Positions 7,797 to 16,756 of a stretch of 57,500 nt of DNA are shown here, one piece after another. Positions within the stretch are counted from its first letter, which is position 1, and every line of letters starts with the position of its first letter. The translations under genes were made by a program, and so were the position numbers. The notes under the pieces were generated by a model that searched no databases, had not been told where the DNA came from, and saw only the letters and a list, made by a program, of their open reading frames with translations. Source of the stretch: Bradyrhizobium jicamae (lineage in GTDB: Bacteria; Pseudomonadota; Alphaproteobacteria; Rhizobiales; Xanthobacteraceae); assembly GCF_018130215.1 (NCBI RefSeq), contig NZ_JAFCKQ010000015.1:1-57500 (forward strand), written 5' to 3'.

Positions 7797-8744
7797 CTAT
7801 TGCGAGCGGTCCGAGGTCCAGCCCTTGTATTCGCCGATGTTGTCGCGCGTCACCAGTTTCGACGGCAACAGCTCGACGGTCGAGGCTGGCTTCTGGCCGT
7901 TGAGCAGGCCGACGCCGATCTGCACCGCGCGACGCGCCATGAAGAACGGATCCTGCGAGGCGGAAGCCTGGATTTGCGGCGAGCCGGGATCCTTGAGCGC
8001 AGCCTCGATGTCGGGTGCGCCGTCGACCGCGGTGATGACGATGCCGCTGCGGCCCTGCTGGCGTGCCGCGAGGTCGGTGCCGATCGCCTGCGGATCATTG
8101 ATGGCGAAGATCGCATCAATCTTGGGGAAGCGGGTCAGATAGCCCTGCGCCACGGTGAGGCCGCCTTCGCGCGAGCCCTTGCCGTCCTGGTCACTGGACA
8201 AGACCTTGATGCCGGGGGCCTTGCCGAACACGTTCTTGCAGCCGACCACGCGGTCGATCACCGCGGAGACCTGCGGCCCGTTCTCGATGATCACATCACC
8301 CTTGCCGCCCAGTTTGTCGACGATGTACTGGCAGGAGATCTCGCCGGCCTGGACGTTGTTGGTGGTGACGGTGGCATCGGCGCCTTCGGCCGCGGTATCG
8401 ACGGCGACGACGATGATGCCGGCGGCCTGCGCCTTCTTGATCGCCGGCCCGATCGCCTTGGGATCGCCGGGGTTGAGCAGGATCAGATCGACGCCGGCGG
8501 CGATGAAATTGTCGATCTCGGTCACCTGCTTGCCGAGGTCGTATTCGAAGCCGACCGTCGTGATCTTGACGTTGGGATTGGTTTTCTTCGCCTCGAACTC
8601 GGCGCCCTTCGACAGGGCGACGAAGAAGGGGTTGCCCAGCGAGCCCAGCGAGATGCCGATCGACTTGAGCTCCTTGGCAGAGCACGGGGCGGAGCCGAGG
8701 GCGAGCACCATCGCAGCGCCGGCGAACGAGATCGTCTTCAACAT
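7797..8744 (-). CDS. Sugar ABC transporter substrate-binding protein
   Basis: A 315-residue periplasmic binding protein of the RbsB type. The signal peptide is clear (MLKTISFAGAAMVLALG, cleavage about CSA-K). The mature protein begins with ISLGSLGNPFFVAL, the type I periplasmic-binding opening, then VDLILLNPGDPKAIGPAIKKA, VDTAAEGADATVTTNN and IFAINDPQAIGTDLAA hinge blocks. The start at 8744 has a strong ribosome site (GGGAGG); in-frame ATGs upstream would add a non-signal leader. It is the last gene of the leftward xylB-ATPase-permease operon, with a hairpin repeat before it. The ligand is inferred to be a pentose or related polyol from the kinase in the operon. Confidence 0.9.
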   Translation of the reverse strand: MLKTISFAGAAMVLALGSAPCSAKELKSIGISLGSLGNPFFVALSKGAEFEAKKTNPNVKITTVGFEYDLGKQVTEIDNFIAAGVDLILLNPGDPKAIGPAIKKAQAAGIIVVAVDTAAEGADATVTTNNVQAGEISCQYIVDKLGGKGDVIIENGPQVSAVIDRVVGCKNVFGKAPGIKVLSSDQDGKGSREGGLTVAQGYLTRFPKIDAIFAINDPQAIGTDLAARQQGRSGIVITAVDGAPDIEAALKDPGSPQIQASASQDPFFMARRAVQIGVGLLNGQKPASTVELLPSKLVTRDNIGEYKGWTSDRSQ

Positions 8745-8816
8745 TGGCTTCCTCCCTGGTCTGTTCGAAACTCCGGCACGGCGACCAGTGACCGCGACGG
8801 ATTGTTTGACTTGTTT

Positions 8817-8865
8817 GAGCATGATCTCGTCGGAAAACCGCTTCACACTTTTCCGGATCATGCTC
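8817..8865. repeat. Hairpin repeat inside the sugar operon
   Basis: Perfect 10-bp arms GAGCATGATC (8817-8826) and GATCATGCTC (8856-8865) around CGGAAAACCGCTTCACACTT. This is a repeat commonly seen in rhizobial genomes. It lies between the permease stop and the binding-protein start, where it could shield or partly terminate the mRNA. Confidence 0.85.
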
Positions 8866-9905
8866 TAGGTGCGGGCCGAACCCTGCAGCCGGTAGCGGTC
8901 GAGCGCGACCGCGCCGATGATCACGAGCCCCTTGATCACATATTGCCAGACGTCGGACACGCCGGTGAGGATAAGGCCGTTCGACAACACCGCGATGATC
9001 AGCGCGCCGACCAGCGTTCCCCAGATCGAGCCGATGCCGCCGACGAAGGAGGTGCCGCCGAGGATCACGGCGGTGATCGCATCGAGCTCGTAGGACTGGC
9101 CGAGCTGCAGGCCGTTGGCGGCGTAGAGCCGCGCCGCCTGCATGGCGCCGCCGAGGCCCGCCAGCAGGCCCGACACGCCATAGACGAAGATCAGCACCGC
9201 CCAGACCTTGATCCCGGCGAGCCGCGCCGCGCTCTCATTGCCGCCGACCGCATAGATATGCACGCCGAGCACGGTGCGACGCAGCACCAGCCAGGAGACG
9301 AGGATCACGAGCAGCGCGATCACCCAGAGCCAGGGAATCGACAGCACGCCGGGAACGAGCGTCAGCGAGCCGTTGCCGATGAAAGCATAGGGTATCGACG
9401 CATTGAACACCGTGGTGTCGGCGCCCAGGAGGCGCGCCACGCCGCGCACGGCGGTCAGCGAGCCCAACGTGACGATGAAGGGCGGCAGACGCAGCAGCGC
9501 GATCAAGCCACCATTGAGGATGCCGAAGGCTGCACCCGTCAGTACCGAGGCCGGCAGCCACAGCGCGCCGAGATCGGGAAATTTGGAGATGATCAGCCCG
9601 GCCATCGCCGAGGCCGCCAGAATGGAGCCGACCGAGAGATCGATGCCGCCGGTGAGGATGACGAAGGTCATGCCGGCCGCCAGCACGGTGTTGACCGCGG
9701 CCTGCTGCACCACGATGCCGAGATTCTGCGCGGTGAAGAACCGGCCGTCCGAGAAATAGTGAAAGCCGCCGCACAGCAGCAGGAGCACCGGCAGCATGCC
9801 GGCGGCGCGGATCGCCAACCTTATGCGCTGACGCCTGGTCTCCTGCATCGCAGCCAGTGCGTTCGCGGTTGCGGCATTCACCTGCGTGGATCCTTGATCA
9901 GGCAT
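8865..9905 (-). CDS. Sugar ABC transporter permease (RbsC-like)
   Basis: A 346-residue inner-membrane permease of the RbsC/AraH family with about ten hydrophobic segments. Family signatures include GGIDLSVGSILAASAM near residue 85 and GKRTVLG-type loop RRTVLGVHIYAVGGNESAARLAGI near residue 215, followed by AVILGGTSFVGGIGSIWGT near 285. The chosen start overlaps the ATPase stop by 8 nt, so translation is probably coupled. An ATG at 9929 is possible but lies deep in the ATPase gene. It forms the translocation pore for the sugar captured by the binding protein encoded downstream. Confidence 0.9.
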   Translation of the reverse strand: MPDQGSTQVNAATANALAAMQETRRQRIRLAIRAAGMLPVLLLLCGGFHYFSDGRFFTAQNLGIVVQQAAVNTVLAAGMTFVILTGGIDLSVGSILAASAMAGLIISKFPDLGALWLPASVLTGAAFGILNGGLIALLRLPPFIVTLGSLTAVRGVARLLGADTTVFNASIPYAFIGNGSLTLVPGVLSIPWLWVIALLVILVSWLVLRRTVLGVHIYAVGGNESAARLAGIKVWAVLIFVYGVSGLLAGLGGAMQAARLYAANGLQLGQSYELDAITAVILGGTSFVGGIGSIWGTLVGALIIAVLSNGLILTGVSDVWQYVIKGLVIIGAVALDRYRLQGSART

Positions 9906-11421
9906 CGAGCTGCTCCGTCCCGGTGGCAAGTGCCATGATGTCCTCCTGGTTCAGCGGCGACGCCCCGGTCCGCTTGATCTCGCCGGCAATGTGCCCCGCG
10001 CGCATCACGATGACGCGGTCGCAGATGCCGATGATCTCGGGCAGGTCGGACGAGATCACCAGCACCGCCGTGCCTGATTTCGCCAGGTTGTCGATGATCG
10101 AATAGATCTCGGACTTGGCGCCGACATCGACGCCGCGCGTCGGCTCGTCCAGGATCAGGATCTTTGGCGAGATCGCGAGGAGGCGCGACAACAGCACCTT
10201 CTGCTGGTTGCCGCCGGAGAGGCCGCCAACCGTGACGCCGGCATCCGCAGCGCGGATGCCCAGCGCCGCGAAGGCCTTCTTGGCGCGGTCGCGCGCCTTG
10301 TCGCGGTCGAGGATGCCGCCAAGCCTGGCATCGCGGCCCAGCACGGCGAGATTGATGTTGTCGAGACAGGACATGTCGAGGAACAGGCCGAGCGCCTTGC
10401 GGTCCTCGGTCAAATAGGCGATGCCCGCCTCGAGCGCCTCGCCGGGATTACGGATCTCGACGTTGCGTCCTTCGATCTCGACATGGCCGGCGGTCTTCGG
10501 TGCGGCGCCGATGATCAGATGCGCAAGCTCGGTGCGACCGGCGCCGACCAGTCCGGCGAGCCCGACGACCTCGCCCGAATGAACGGTCAGCGAGCAGCCC
10601 CTGACGCGCCTGTCGTCGGCGATGTCGACGGCAGCGAGCACCGGGGCGCCATGGCGCGCGGTGGGATCGTGCTCCTTCTTGTAGAACGACGAGACGTCGC
10701 GCCCGACCATCAGGCGGACGATGGTGTCGGCGCGGATCTCGGGCTTGTCGAGCGAACCGACCATCGTGCCGTCGCGCAGCACCGTGACGCGATCGCCGAG
10801 CGCATAGACCTCATCCATGCGGTGCGAGATGTAGATGATGGCGAGGCCTTCCGCACGGAGCTGGCGGATCAGGCCGAACAACCGTTCGCTCTCGCCGGCC
10901 GACAGCGCGGTGGTCGGTTCGTCCATGATCAGGATCTTCGAGCGGGCGTGCAGCGCGCGGGCGATCTCGACCAGCTGGCGCTGGCCCATCGACAGATTGC
11001 CCACCGGCGTCGACGGCGCGAAATCCGCGCCGAGCCGCTCGAGGATCGGGCCGACGCCGGCCTCCATCGCCTCGCGCGCCAGCATGCCGAGGCGCGAGAC
11101 CTCGCGGCCGAGATAGATGTTCTGCGCGACGCTGAGATTGGGAGCCAGCGACAGTTCCTGATAGATGATCGAGATGCCGGCCGCGCGGCCGCCGAGCGGC
11201 CCGTTGATATGAACCGGCTTGCCCTCGATGCGGATTTCACCGCCCGGATCAGGCCGGTAGGCGCCGGACAGGATCTTCATCAGCGTCGATTTGCCGGCGC
11301 CGTTCTCTCCCATCAAGGCGTGGATTTCGCCGGGGTAGACGGTGAGGTCGACGTCGCGCAATGCCTTGATGCTGAAGAAAGACTTGGAGACCCGGCGCAT
11401 CTCGAGGATCGGGTCGTTCAT
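9898..11421 (-). CDS. Sugar ABC transporter ATPase (RbsA-like)
   Basis: A 507-residue double-cassette ATPase. Cassette one has Walker A GENGAGKST near residue 38, signature LSMGQRQLVEIARAL and Walker B ILIMDEPTTALS. Cassette two has the degenerate P-loop GLVGAGRTELA, signature LSGGNQQKVLLSRLL and ILILDEPTRGVDVGAK. This two-domain arrangement is diagnostic of the monosaccharide importers RbsA, XylG and MglA. The ATG at 11421 overlaps the xylB stop as ATGA, which implies translational coupling. Together with the permease and binding protein it makes a complete importer. Confidence 0.93.
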   Translation of the reverse strand: MNDPILEMRRVSKSFFSIKALRDVDLTVYPGEIHALMGENGAGKSTLMKILSGAYRPDPGGEIRIEGKPVHINGPLGGRAAGISIIYQELSLAPNLSVAQNIYLGREVSRLGMLAREAMEAGVGPILERLGADFAPSTPVGNLSMGQRQLVEIARALHARSKILIMDEPTTALSAGESERLFGLIRQLRAEGLAIIYISHRMDEVYALGDRVTVLRDGTMVGSLDKPEIRADTIVRLMVGRDVSSFYKKEHDPTARHGAPVLAAVDIADDRRVRGCSLTVHSGEVVGLAGLVGAGRTELAHLIIGAAPKTAGHVEIEGRNVEIRNPGEALEAGIAYLTEDRKALGLFLDMSCLDNINLAVLGRDARLGGILDRDKARDRAKKAFAALGIRAADAGVTVGGLSGGNQQKVLLSRLLAISPKILILDEPTRGVDVGAKSEIYSIIDNLAKSGTAVLVISSDLPEIIGICDRVIVMRAGHIAGEIKRTGASPLNQEDIMALATGTEQLDA

Positions 11422-12896
11422 CCTGCCTCCCTCACACGATGCGTTTCCCATCCGCGTTGCGGCCGATACAGCTCGCGCCATGCATGAAGCCGCGCGGCAT
11501 AGGCGTCGGCAAGGCCACGCTCAGGCTCGAAGGTCTCGACGCGCTGCGGCGGCTTGCAGACGGTTGCGACTGTCTCGCCGGTGACGGCAAGGCGCCCCAA
11601 TCTTGCCGCACCGAATGCCGCGCCGACGTCGCTATCGGCAACCCGGTTGATCGGAATGTCAAGGACGTTCGCCAGCACCGAGAGCCAGAAACCTGATCGC
11701 GCCCCACCGCCGATCGCGTCGGCCTCAGCCACGACAAGACCGGCGCTCGCGAGCGCATCGCGGCAATCGGCAAGCGCGAAAGCGACGCCTTCGAGTACGG
11801 CCTGCACCACCTCGGCGCGATCGGTGCCATGGCTCAGGCCGTCGAGCATGCCGCGCGCGTGCGGATCGTCATGTGGCGTGCGCTCGCCGGCAAGATACGG
11901 CAGGAAGCTGACGGGCGACGGCGCATGCGGACGCGCGCCAAGCGGCGCCAGCAACTCGGCTTCCGGGGCACCAAGCAGCCGTGCGATCCAGGCCAGGCAG
12001 GATGCGGCCGAGAGGATCGCGCCGCCCTGAAGCCACATCGCCGGGATTGCGTGCGCGAAGGTGTGCACGGCGCGATCGGGATTGGCTGCAACCTTCTCGG
12101 TCGGAGTAAACAGGGCGCCCGACGTGCCGAGCGAGATGAATGCGGTTCCCGGCCGGATTGCGCCGATGCCGATGGCGCCGGCCGGATTGTCGCCGGCGCC
12201 ACCCGCGATGACAGGCTGTTTGGCCATGCCCCAGCGCTGCGCGAGTTCGCGGCCCAACCGCGCCGCGGGCGCAAAGCCCTCGACGAGCCGTGGCATATGC
12301 GTGCGCGAAAGGCCGGTCGCGGCAAGGCCGTCATCGGACCAGTCGCGCCTGACGACATCGAGCCATAGCGAACCCGAGGCGTCGGAGACATCCTCGACCG
12401 CATCTCCGGACAGGATCAGGCGCAGATAGGCCTTCGGCAGCAGGACGAGTCTCGTCGCCGCAAATATTTCCGGCTCGTGTTCTGCGACCCAGAGCAGCTT
12501 CGGCGCGGTGAAGCCGGGCATCGCCTTGTTGCCCGTCGTCGCACGCAGGGCGGGCCAGCGCCGTTCAAGCAAACGACATTCCGCGGCGGAGCGACCATCG
12601 TTCCAGAGAATGCAGGGGCGCAAAGGCCTGTGGTCGGCGTCGAGCAGCGTCGCGCCGTGCATCTGACCGGAGAGGCCGATGCCGGCGACGTCGGCAAGCT
12701 CACTTGGGTGATCCGCCTTAAGCGCGTCCAGAGTCGCGAAGGTCGCCTCGATCCACAGGCGCGGATCCTGCTCGGAAAAGCCCGGCCGCGGCGAGGCCGT
12801 CGACAGCGAGTGGCTCCGGCTGGCGATGACGCGCTGCATGTCATCGACGAGGACGGTCTTGACCGCCGAGGTGCCGAGATCGATGCCGAGAAACAT
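11418..12896 (-). CDS. xylB: Xylulokinase-family sugar kinase
   Basis: A 492-residue FGGY-family kinase, cytoplasmic, probably phosphorylating D-xylulose or a similar ketose after uptake. It shows the N-terminal phosphate loop FLGIDLGTSAVKTVLVD, the XylB-type GLSGQMHGATLLD, WNDGRSAAEC, the substrate Asp in AGGAGDNPAGAIG, and SLGTSGALF of the ATP site. It is first in a leftward operon with the transporter. No xylose isomerase (xylA) is present here, so the sugar could be a polyol-derived ketose. Divergent transcription from a ROK repressor is the standard layout of pentose operons. Confidence 0.9.
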   Translation of the reverse strand: MFLGIDLGTSAVKTVLVDDMQRVIASRSHSLSTASPRPGFSEQDPRLWIEATFATLDALKADHPSELADVAGIGLSGQMHGATLLDADHRPLRPCILWNDGRSAAECRLLERRWPALRATTGNKAMPGFTAPKLLWVAEHEPEIFAATRLVLLPKAYLRLILSGDAVEDVSDASGSLWLDVVRRDWSDDGLAATGLSRTHMPRLVEGFAPAARLGRELAQRWGMAKQPVIAGGAGDNPAGAIGIGAIRPGTAFISLGTSGALFTPTEKVAANPDRAVHTFAHAIPAMWLQGGAILSAASCLAWIARLLGAPEAELLAPLGARPHAPSPVSFLPYLAGERTPHDDPHARGMLDGLSHGTDRAEVVQAVLEGVAFALADCRDALASAGLVVAEADAIGGGARSGFWLSVLANVLDIPINRVADSDVGAAFGAARLGRLAVTGETVATVCKPPQRVETFEPERGLADAYAARLHAWRELYRPQRGWETHRVREAG

Positions 12897-13159
12897 GACG
12901 CTCCTTGCCGGTTGTCAATTTCGGCACGCGTGTGCCGACGCCGTTGGTAGCCAACAGGACCGGGATCGCTTCCCCTCGCCCGCCTTTTCCCCAGGCGGAC
13001 ATTTATTTTTTTAACTTACTATATTATATTCACGCCGCAACGGGAAAAATGGTTCCCACGGGGGTGACGCAAAACGTCGTGCGGAATTCCGGCGCGACCG
13101 GCAGCCGATCGCAGCGGCGAGCCAGAAGCGGCCGCGAAGGCTTGATTGGAGATGAAGGC
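12897..13159. promoter_or_regulatory. Divergent xylB / ROK control region
   Basis: The 263-bp gap between the two divergent starts. It has an A+T-rich block at about 13000-13033 (TTTATTTTTTTAACTTACTA) that contrasts sharply with the GC-rich surroundings and could be a ROK-type operator and promoter. Two dyads lie closer to xylB: TCGGCACGCGTGTGCCGA at 12921-12938 (near-palindromic) and GTTGGTAGCCAAC at 12943-12955 (perfect arms). Which one binds the repressor cannot be told by reading. Confidence 0.45.
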
Positions 13160-14410
13160 TTGTCGGGAAAGGGCAGCAATTCGGTCAAGCTTCGACACTA
13201 CAACGAGCGCTTCGTGCTCGACGCCATCCGCCGCCTCAAGGAAGCGTCCAAGTCCGACCTTGCGCGCGCTGCGCACCTCACACCGGCCGCTGTGGCCGAT
13301 ATTGTCGATGGGCTGGAAGCCGCAGGATTCGTAAAGCAAGTAGGAAAAAGGTTCGGACAGCGCGGATCGCCATCCGTCCTCTACCGGCTGATGCCGGAAC
13401 GCATTTACAGCGTGGGCATCAAGATCGGCCGTCGCGCGCTGGAGGCGGTGCTGGTCGATTTTGCAGGCGAGCTGCGCGCCCGCGAGTCGCACGAATACCG
13501 CTATCCGGACCCCGAGCTGGTCCGCAAGGCAGGCAACACCTCCCTCGCCAATTTCGACGCGCTCGTGAATGGCCTCGATGATGCTTCCATGGTTGGCGTC
13601 GGCATTGCCTCGCCCTTCTTCCTCGGCGGCTGGATCGAGGAGCTCGGCTTTCCGGCCGACCTTGGCGACCGCTGGGACGCGATCGAGCTCATGACGCACT
13701 TCACGACGCCGACAAAGGTGCCGGTGTTCATCGAGAACGATGCCACATCTGCGGCGCTGGCCGAACTCGTCCTGGGTGCCGGCGCCCGCTTCCACGATTT
13801 CATGCACATCTCGATCGACACCTTCGTCGGCGGCGGCCTGGTGCAAGGCGGCAAGGTGCAGCCCGGCCCGCATGGAAACAGCGCCGCACTGGGTCCGATA
13901 CCGGTCTCCCCGTCGAGCCTCGATTCGGCCGCGGCCAAACCGGGGCGCTACCCGAGCCTGCTTCACCGGGCCTCGATCTACGTGCTGGTCAATCACCTGA
14001 AGTCGCGCGGCATCGAGATCACGCGGGTGCGGGAGCTGGACCCCATGCCTTCAGGCGCGCGGGAACCGCTGAACGAATGGATCGAGGATTGCGCCAACGC
14101 GCTGGTCGAGGCGATCATCGCCATCGCTTCGGTCGTCGACATCGAGGCGATCGTGCTCGATAGCATCTTGCCACGGTCGATTCATCTGGAGCTGTTGGCG
14201 AAGGTGCAAAGCCAATTCAGTCGCGTGCGCGCCACCGGCATCGTCGCACCGGAGATCGTACCGGGCCAGTTCGGCCCCGAAGGCTCGCCGATCGGAGCCG
14301 CCATGCTGCCGTTCTCCGCGCTGCTTGCACCTGACAGCAGCGTGCTGATGATCGGCAAGGACAGAACAAGGCTGTTGGGCAAGCTTTCAGCACTGGCCGG
14401 CCAGAGCTGA
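13160..14410 (+). CDS. ROK-family transcriptional repressor (XylR-like)
   Basis: About 416 residues from a TTG start at 13160, chosen because GGAG lies 8 nt before it and the winged helix begins at once (SVKLRHYNERFVLDAIRRL). In-frame starts at 13049 (ATG) and 12905 exist but add unconserved sequence. The HTH spans roughly residues 12-75 with LARAAHLTPAAVADIVDGLE as the recognition region. The ROK sugar-kinase-like domain follows, with PVFIENDATSAALAELVLG. The Cys-rich zinc motif common in ROK proteins is missing. It very likely represses the divergent xylB-transporter operon and responds to the transported sugar. Confidence 0.85.
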   Translation: MSGKGSNSVKLRHYNERFVLDAIRRLKEASKSDLARAAHLTPAAVADIVDGLEAAGFVKQVGKRFGQRGSPSVLYRLMPERIYSVGIKIGRRALEAVLVDFAGELRARESHEYRYPDPELVRKAGNTSLANFDALVNGLDDASMVGVGIASPFFLGGWIEELGFPADLGDRWDAIELMTHFTTPTKVPVFIENDATSAALAELVLGAGARFHDFMHISIDTFVGGGLVQGGKVQPGPHGNSAALGPIPVSPSSLDSAAAKPGRYPSLLHRASIYVLVNHLKSRGIEITRVRELDPMPSGAREPLNEWIEDCANALVEAIIAIASVVDIEAIVLDSILPRSIHLELLAKVQSQFSRVRATGIVAPEIVPGQFGPEGSPIGAAMLPFSALLAPDSSVLMIGKDRTRLLGKLSALAGQS

Positions 14411-14707
14411 GCAAGAGTCCGCCGCTCACAAGCGGAATCGTGAAGGACGCGCCGGCGGGCTCTCTCTCCCCTTGTGGGAGATGGGACAGCGAAAATTTCG
14501 CTAATTATTTCAATGAAAATCTGCTCGACTGTCGCGAAGCTGTCTCAAGTCGCATTCTCGTGCCCCGCCCCCGGCCTGAAGCAAGGTCTCGAAGGCACAA
14601 AAACACAAATCATTGGCGCGCAATAGCAAAAGTAGGGCCTTGCGACTCCAATTTACGAAGCACCAAGCTTCCCGGTGGTCGCGCGGGCCTTATCGGGAGA
14701 CTGGAGA

Positions 14708-15076
14708 ATGAACGGAAGCAAGTTTAACCCGCATCGTGCCAATTGTTCTGATTGGTGGGCCACATGGCAAGGCCGAGTGTGTGCGATAGGTCATTCCAGA
14801 CTTATCAAATGGCCTGAGGAGGGAACACCGGCAGCAGAGGCCGTCGTGTGGTACGTAGACAACGGCGATGAACGCGGAGACGGAACAGGAGCGCGCGAGA
14901 CTGCCAGAAGCCGAAAGGTTCGAGAGCTCTTGGAGAAGACCGGCATACTCCTCATTCAACACACCGATGAAGACTGGTCTGCCAAGGGCTGGCACAGTGC
15001 TTGGGAAGTGTCGGACCTAGAATGGCATGTCGATGGTTTGTGGTTCAGGTGCAGGCTCAGTAAGCGTCTGGCGTGA
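14708..15076 (+). CDS. Hypothetical protein, low-GC
   Basis: A possible 122-residue soluble protein starting MNGSKFNPHRANC, with CTGGAGA just before the ATG. It is rich in Trp (WWATWQ, WPEEG, WYVDN, DEDWSAKGWHSAW) and acidic residues. I recognise no domain. It ends shortly before a MITE-like element and is visibly less GC-rich than its neighbours, with codon use unlike them. These are signs of recent acquisition. The roughly 300 bases before it (14411-14707) show only a fragment of a CTCTCCCC-type repeat at about 14461-14485 and no gene. Confidence 0.5.
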   Translation: MNGSKFNPHRANCSDWWATWQGRVCAIGHSRLIKWPEEGTPAAEAVVWYVDNGDERGDGTGARETARSRKVRELLEKTGILLIQHTDEDWSAKGWHSAWEVSDLEWHVDGLWFRCRLSKRLA

Positions 15077-15237
15077 GCCGATGTTTCGACACTGCAGCCT
15101 GCGCGCAGAAACTGTATCAAACATGCGCGTGGGCACCGGCAGGCACCGAAACACAGTTATGGACGCGATTTCCGAGAGAACAAGGGTTTAGGTGGATACG
15201 CGCGGACATGCGCGGACACCTATGGACAGTCCATTCT

Positions 15238-15390
15238 CTCCTTGAGGGGGAGGGTTGGGGAGAGGGGCGCCACACGACGTGCTCTCTTTATCTACGTCCG
15301 AACAACGCGCGAACTTCGTTGCGACAGCGACGCTCTTCTCAGTTATCTCGCCCGCGGCTCACCCCTCTCCCCACCCTCCCCCACAAGGAG
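15238..15390. repeat. MITE-like element with 29-bp inverted termini
   Basis: The left arm at 15238-15267 and the right arm at 15362-15390 are near-perfect reverse complements (core GGGGGAGGG, then GGGGAGAGGGG, with one mismatch and one indel) around a 94-nt non-coding centre. It contains no transposase. Single-arm relatives occur near 2788, 14461, 50345-50420 and 54660-54700, so this is a mobile or amplified palindromic family. Confidence 0.7.
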
Positions 15391-15429
15391 GGAGGGAGCC
15401 GGACAAGTGTGCTCACCTTACGTCAATCA

Positions 15430-16527
15430 CTACTGCCCATACGCCTGCTGCACTGCCTTGGGATCGGTGATGCCGTTGGCGATCAGGAGTTCGAGCAGGA
15501 CGCGCGCTTTTTGCGGGTTGAGGTCGAGCGCGACGGCGAAGCCGAGCTTGTCGTCCTCGACCTCTACGTTGCGGTTCACGTAGCCGGAGCCGACTCGGGA
15601 CGAGCGGACCACGACGACGCCCTGCTTGGCTGCGGCCGCGAGCGCGTCGATCGCGCCCTTGGACGAATTGCCGTCGCCGACACCCGCCAGCACGATGCCC
15701 TTGGCACCGCGCTTCACCGCGTCCTCGACCTCCGCGGCGTCCATGTTGGCGTGCGAATAGACGATGTCGACCCGCGGCAGCGGCGGGGCGTCCGGCAGCT
15801 TGTACTTCGGTCCCTTGGCCGTCGCGGCCGGCTCGAGATAGCGCAGTGAGCCGGTATCGACATAACCGACCGGCCCGGCATTGGGCGAACGGAACGTGTC
15901 GACACTGGTGGTGTTGGTCTTCTGCACGAAGCGCGCACCATGAATGATGTCGTTGAGCACCACGAGCACGCCGCGGCCGCGCGATTCCGGCGCGGATGCG
16001 ACCCGCATCGCCTCGTACAGATTGGCGGGACCGTCGGCGCCGACCGCGGTCGAGGGGCGCATCGATCCGACCAGCACGATCGGGATGTCGGTGTCGAGCA
16101 CGTTCGAGAGGAAGAACGCGGTCTCCTCCATCGTGTCGGTGCCGTGGGTGATCACGACACCGTCGATTTCCTTGTTGTCAACAGCAGCGCGGATGCGCTT
16201 GACGAGGTCGAACCAGACCTTGTCGTTCATGTCCTGCGAGCCGATCGACGAGATCTGCTCGGCCGAGATCCTGGCGAGCTTGTCCATGTCAGGGATGGCG
16301 GCGATGAGGCCCGCCGCAGTCACCTTGCCGGAATCATAGGCGTTGCCGGCGCGCGCGTTGGCCTGGCCGGCGATCGTGCCGCCGGTACCGAGCACGAGCA
16401 CGCGGGGCAGCGCGGCATCCGAGCTCTGTTGCGCGGCCACGGGCGGCGCGAGCAACCCGATCGTGAGGACGAAGGCGAGGCCGATGGCGGCCAGCACGGA
16501 ACGGTTCGATTGAACGGAATGGATCAT
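15430..16527 (-). CDS. ansB: Periplasmic L-asparaginase (type II)
   Basis: A 365-residue asparaginase that hydrolyses asparagine to aspartate and ammonia. The start at 16527 gives a proper signal peptide (VLAAIGLAFVLTIGLLAPPVAA), so the enzyme is exported; the frame runs open upstream to 16758 but without signal character. Both active-site blocks are intact: VLGTGGTIAG, where Thr51 is the nucleophile, and GVVITHGTDTMEETAFFL with the second Thr-Asp pair. The C-terminal half includes SSRVGSGYV. It is monocistronic and divergent from the OpgC-like gene. Glutaminase side activity is common in the family and cannot be judged here. Confidence 0.93.
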   Translation of the reverse strand: MIHSVQSNRSVLAAIGLAFVLTIGLLAPPVAAQQSSDAALPRVLVLGTGGTIAGQANARAGNAYDSGKVTAAGLIAAIPDMDKLARISAEQISSIGSQDMNDKVWFDLVKRIRAAVDNKEIDGVVITHGTDTMEETAFFLSNVLDTDIPIVLVGSMRPSTAVGADGPANLYEAMRVASAPESRGRGVLVVLNDIIHGARFVQKTNTTSVDTFRSPNAGPVGYVDTGSLRYLEPAATAKGPKYKLPDAPPLPRVDIVYSHANMDAAEVEDAVKRGAKGIVLAGVGDGNSSKGAIDALAAAAKQGVVVVRSSRVGSGYVNRNVEVEDDKLGFAVALDLNPQKARVLLELLIANGITDPKAVQQAYGQ

Positions 16528-16756
16528 GTCTTCACTCCCAACATGTGAATCCTGACCGCGCTCATCCTGCAACTTTTGGTTTGGTCTCGCAACAAGACAA
16601 CGACGTTGCCGCGGACGAGATGTGACAGGCGGTTGACGGATTCCGTTCCTGCAAGGGCTGGGCCAAAACATGGTGCGAGCCATGCGAAGCTTGCTAGGAT
16701 GATGCCGGGCGCACCCGGCGAAACGCAATTCGCCGGCCGGAACAGGGAACGAATCC

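Noticed and set aside
7800..9938. Long plus-strand frame across the sugar transporter genes
   Set aside because: It is a shadow of the binding protein and permease on the other strand, with an Asp/Arg/Gly-rich translation typical of antisense frames.
14440..14727. 95-codon frame starting in a repeat fragment
   Set aside because: Its first residues come from a CTCTCCCC-type repeat, and it overlaps the better-supported 14708 gene.
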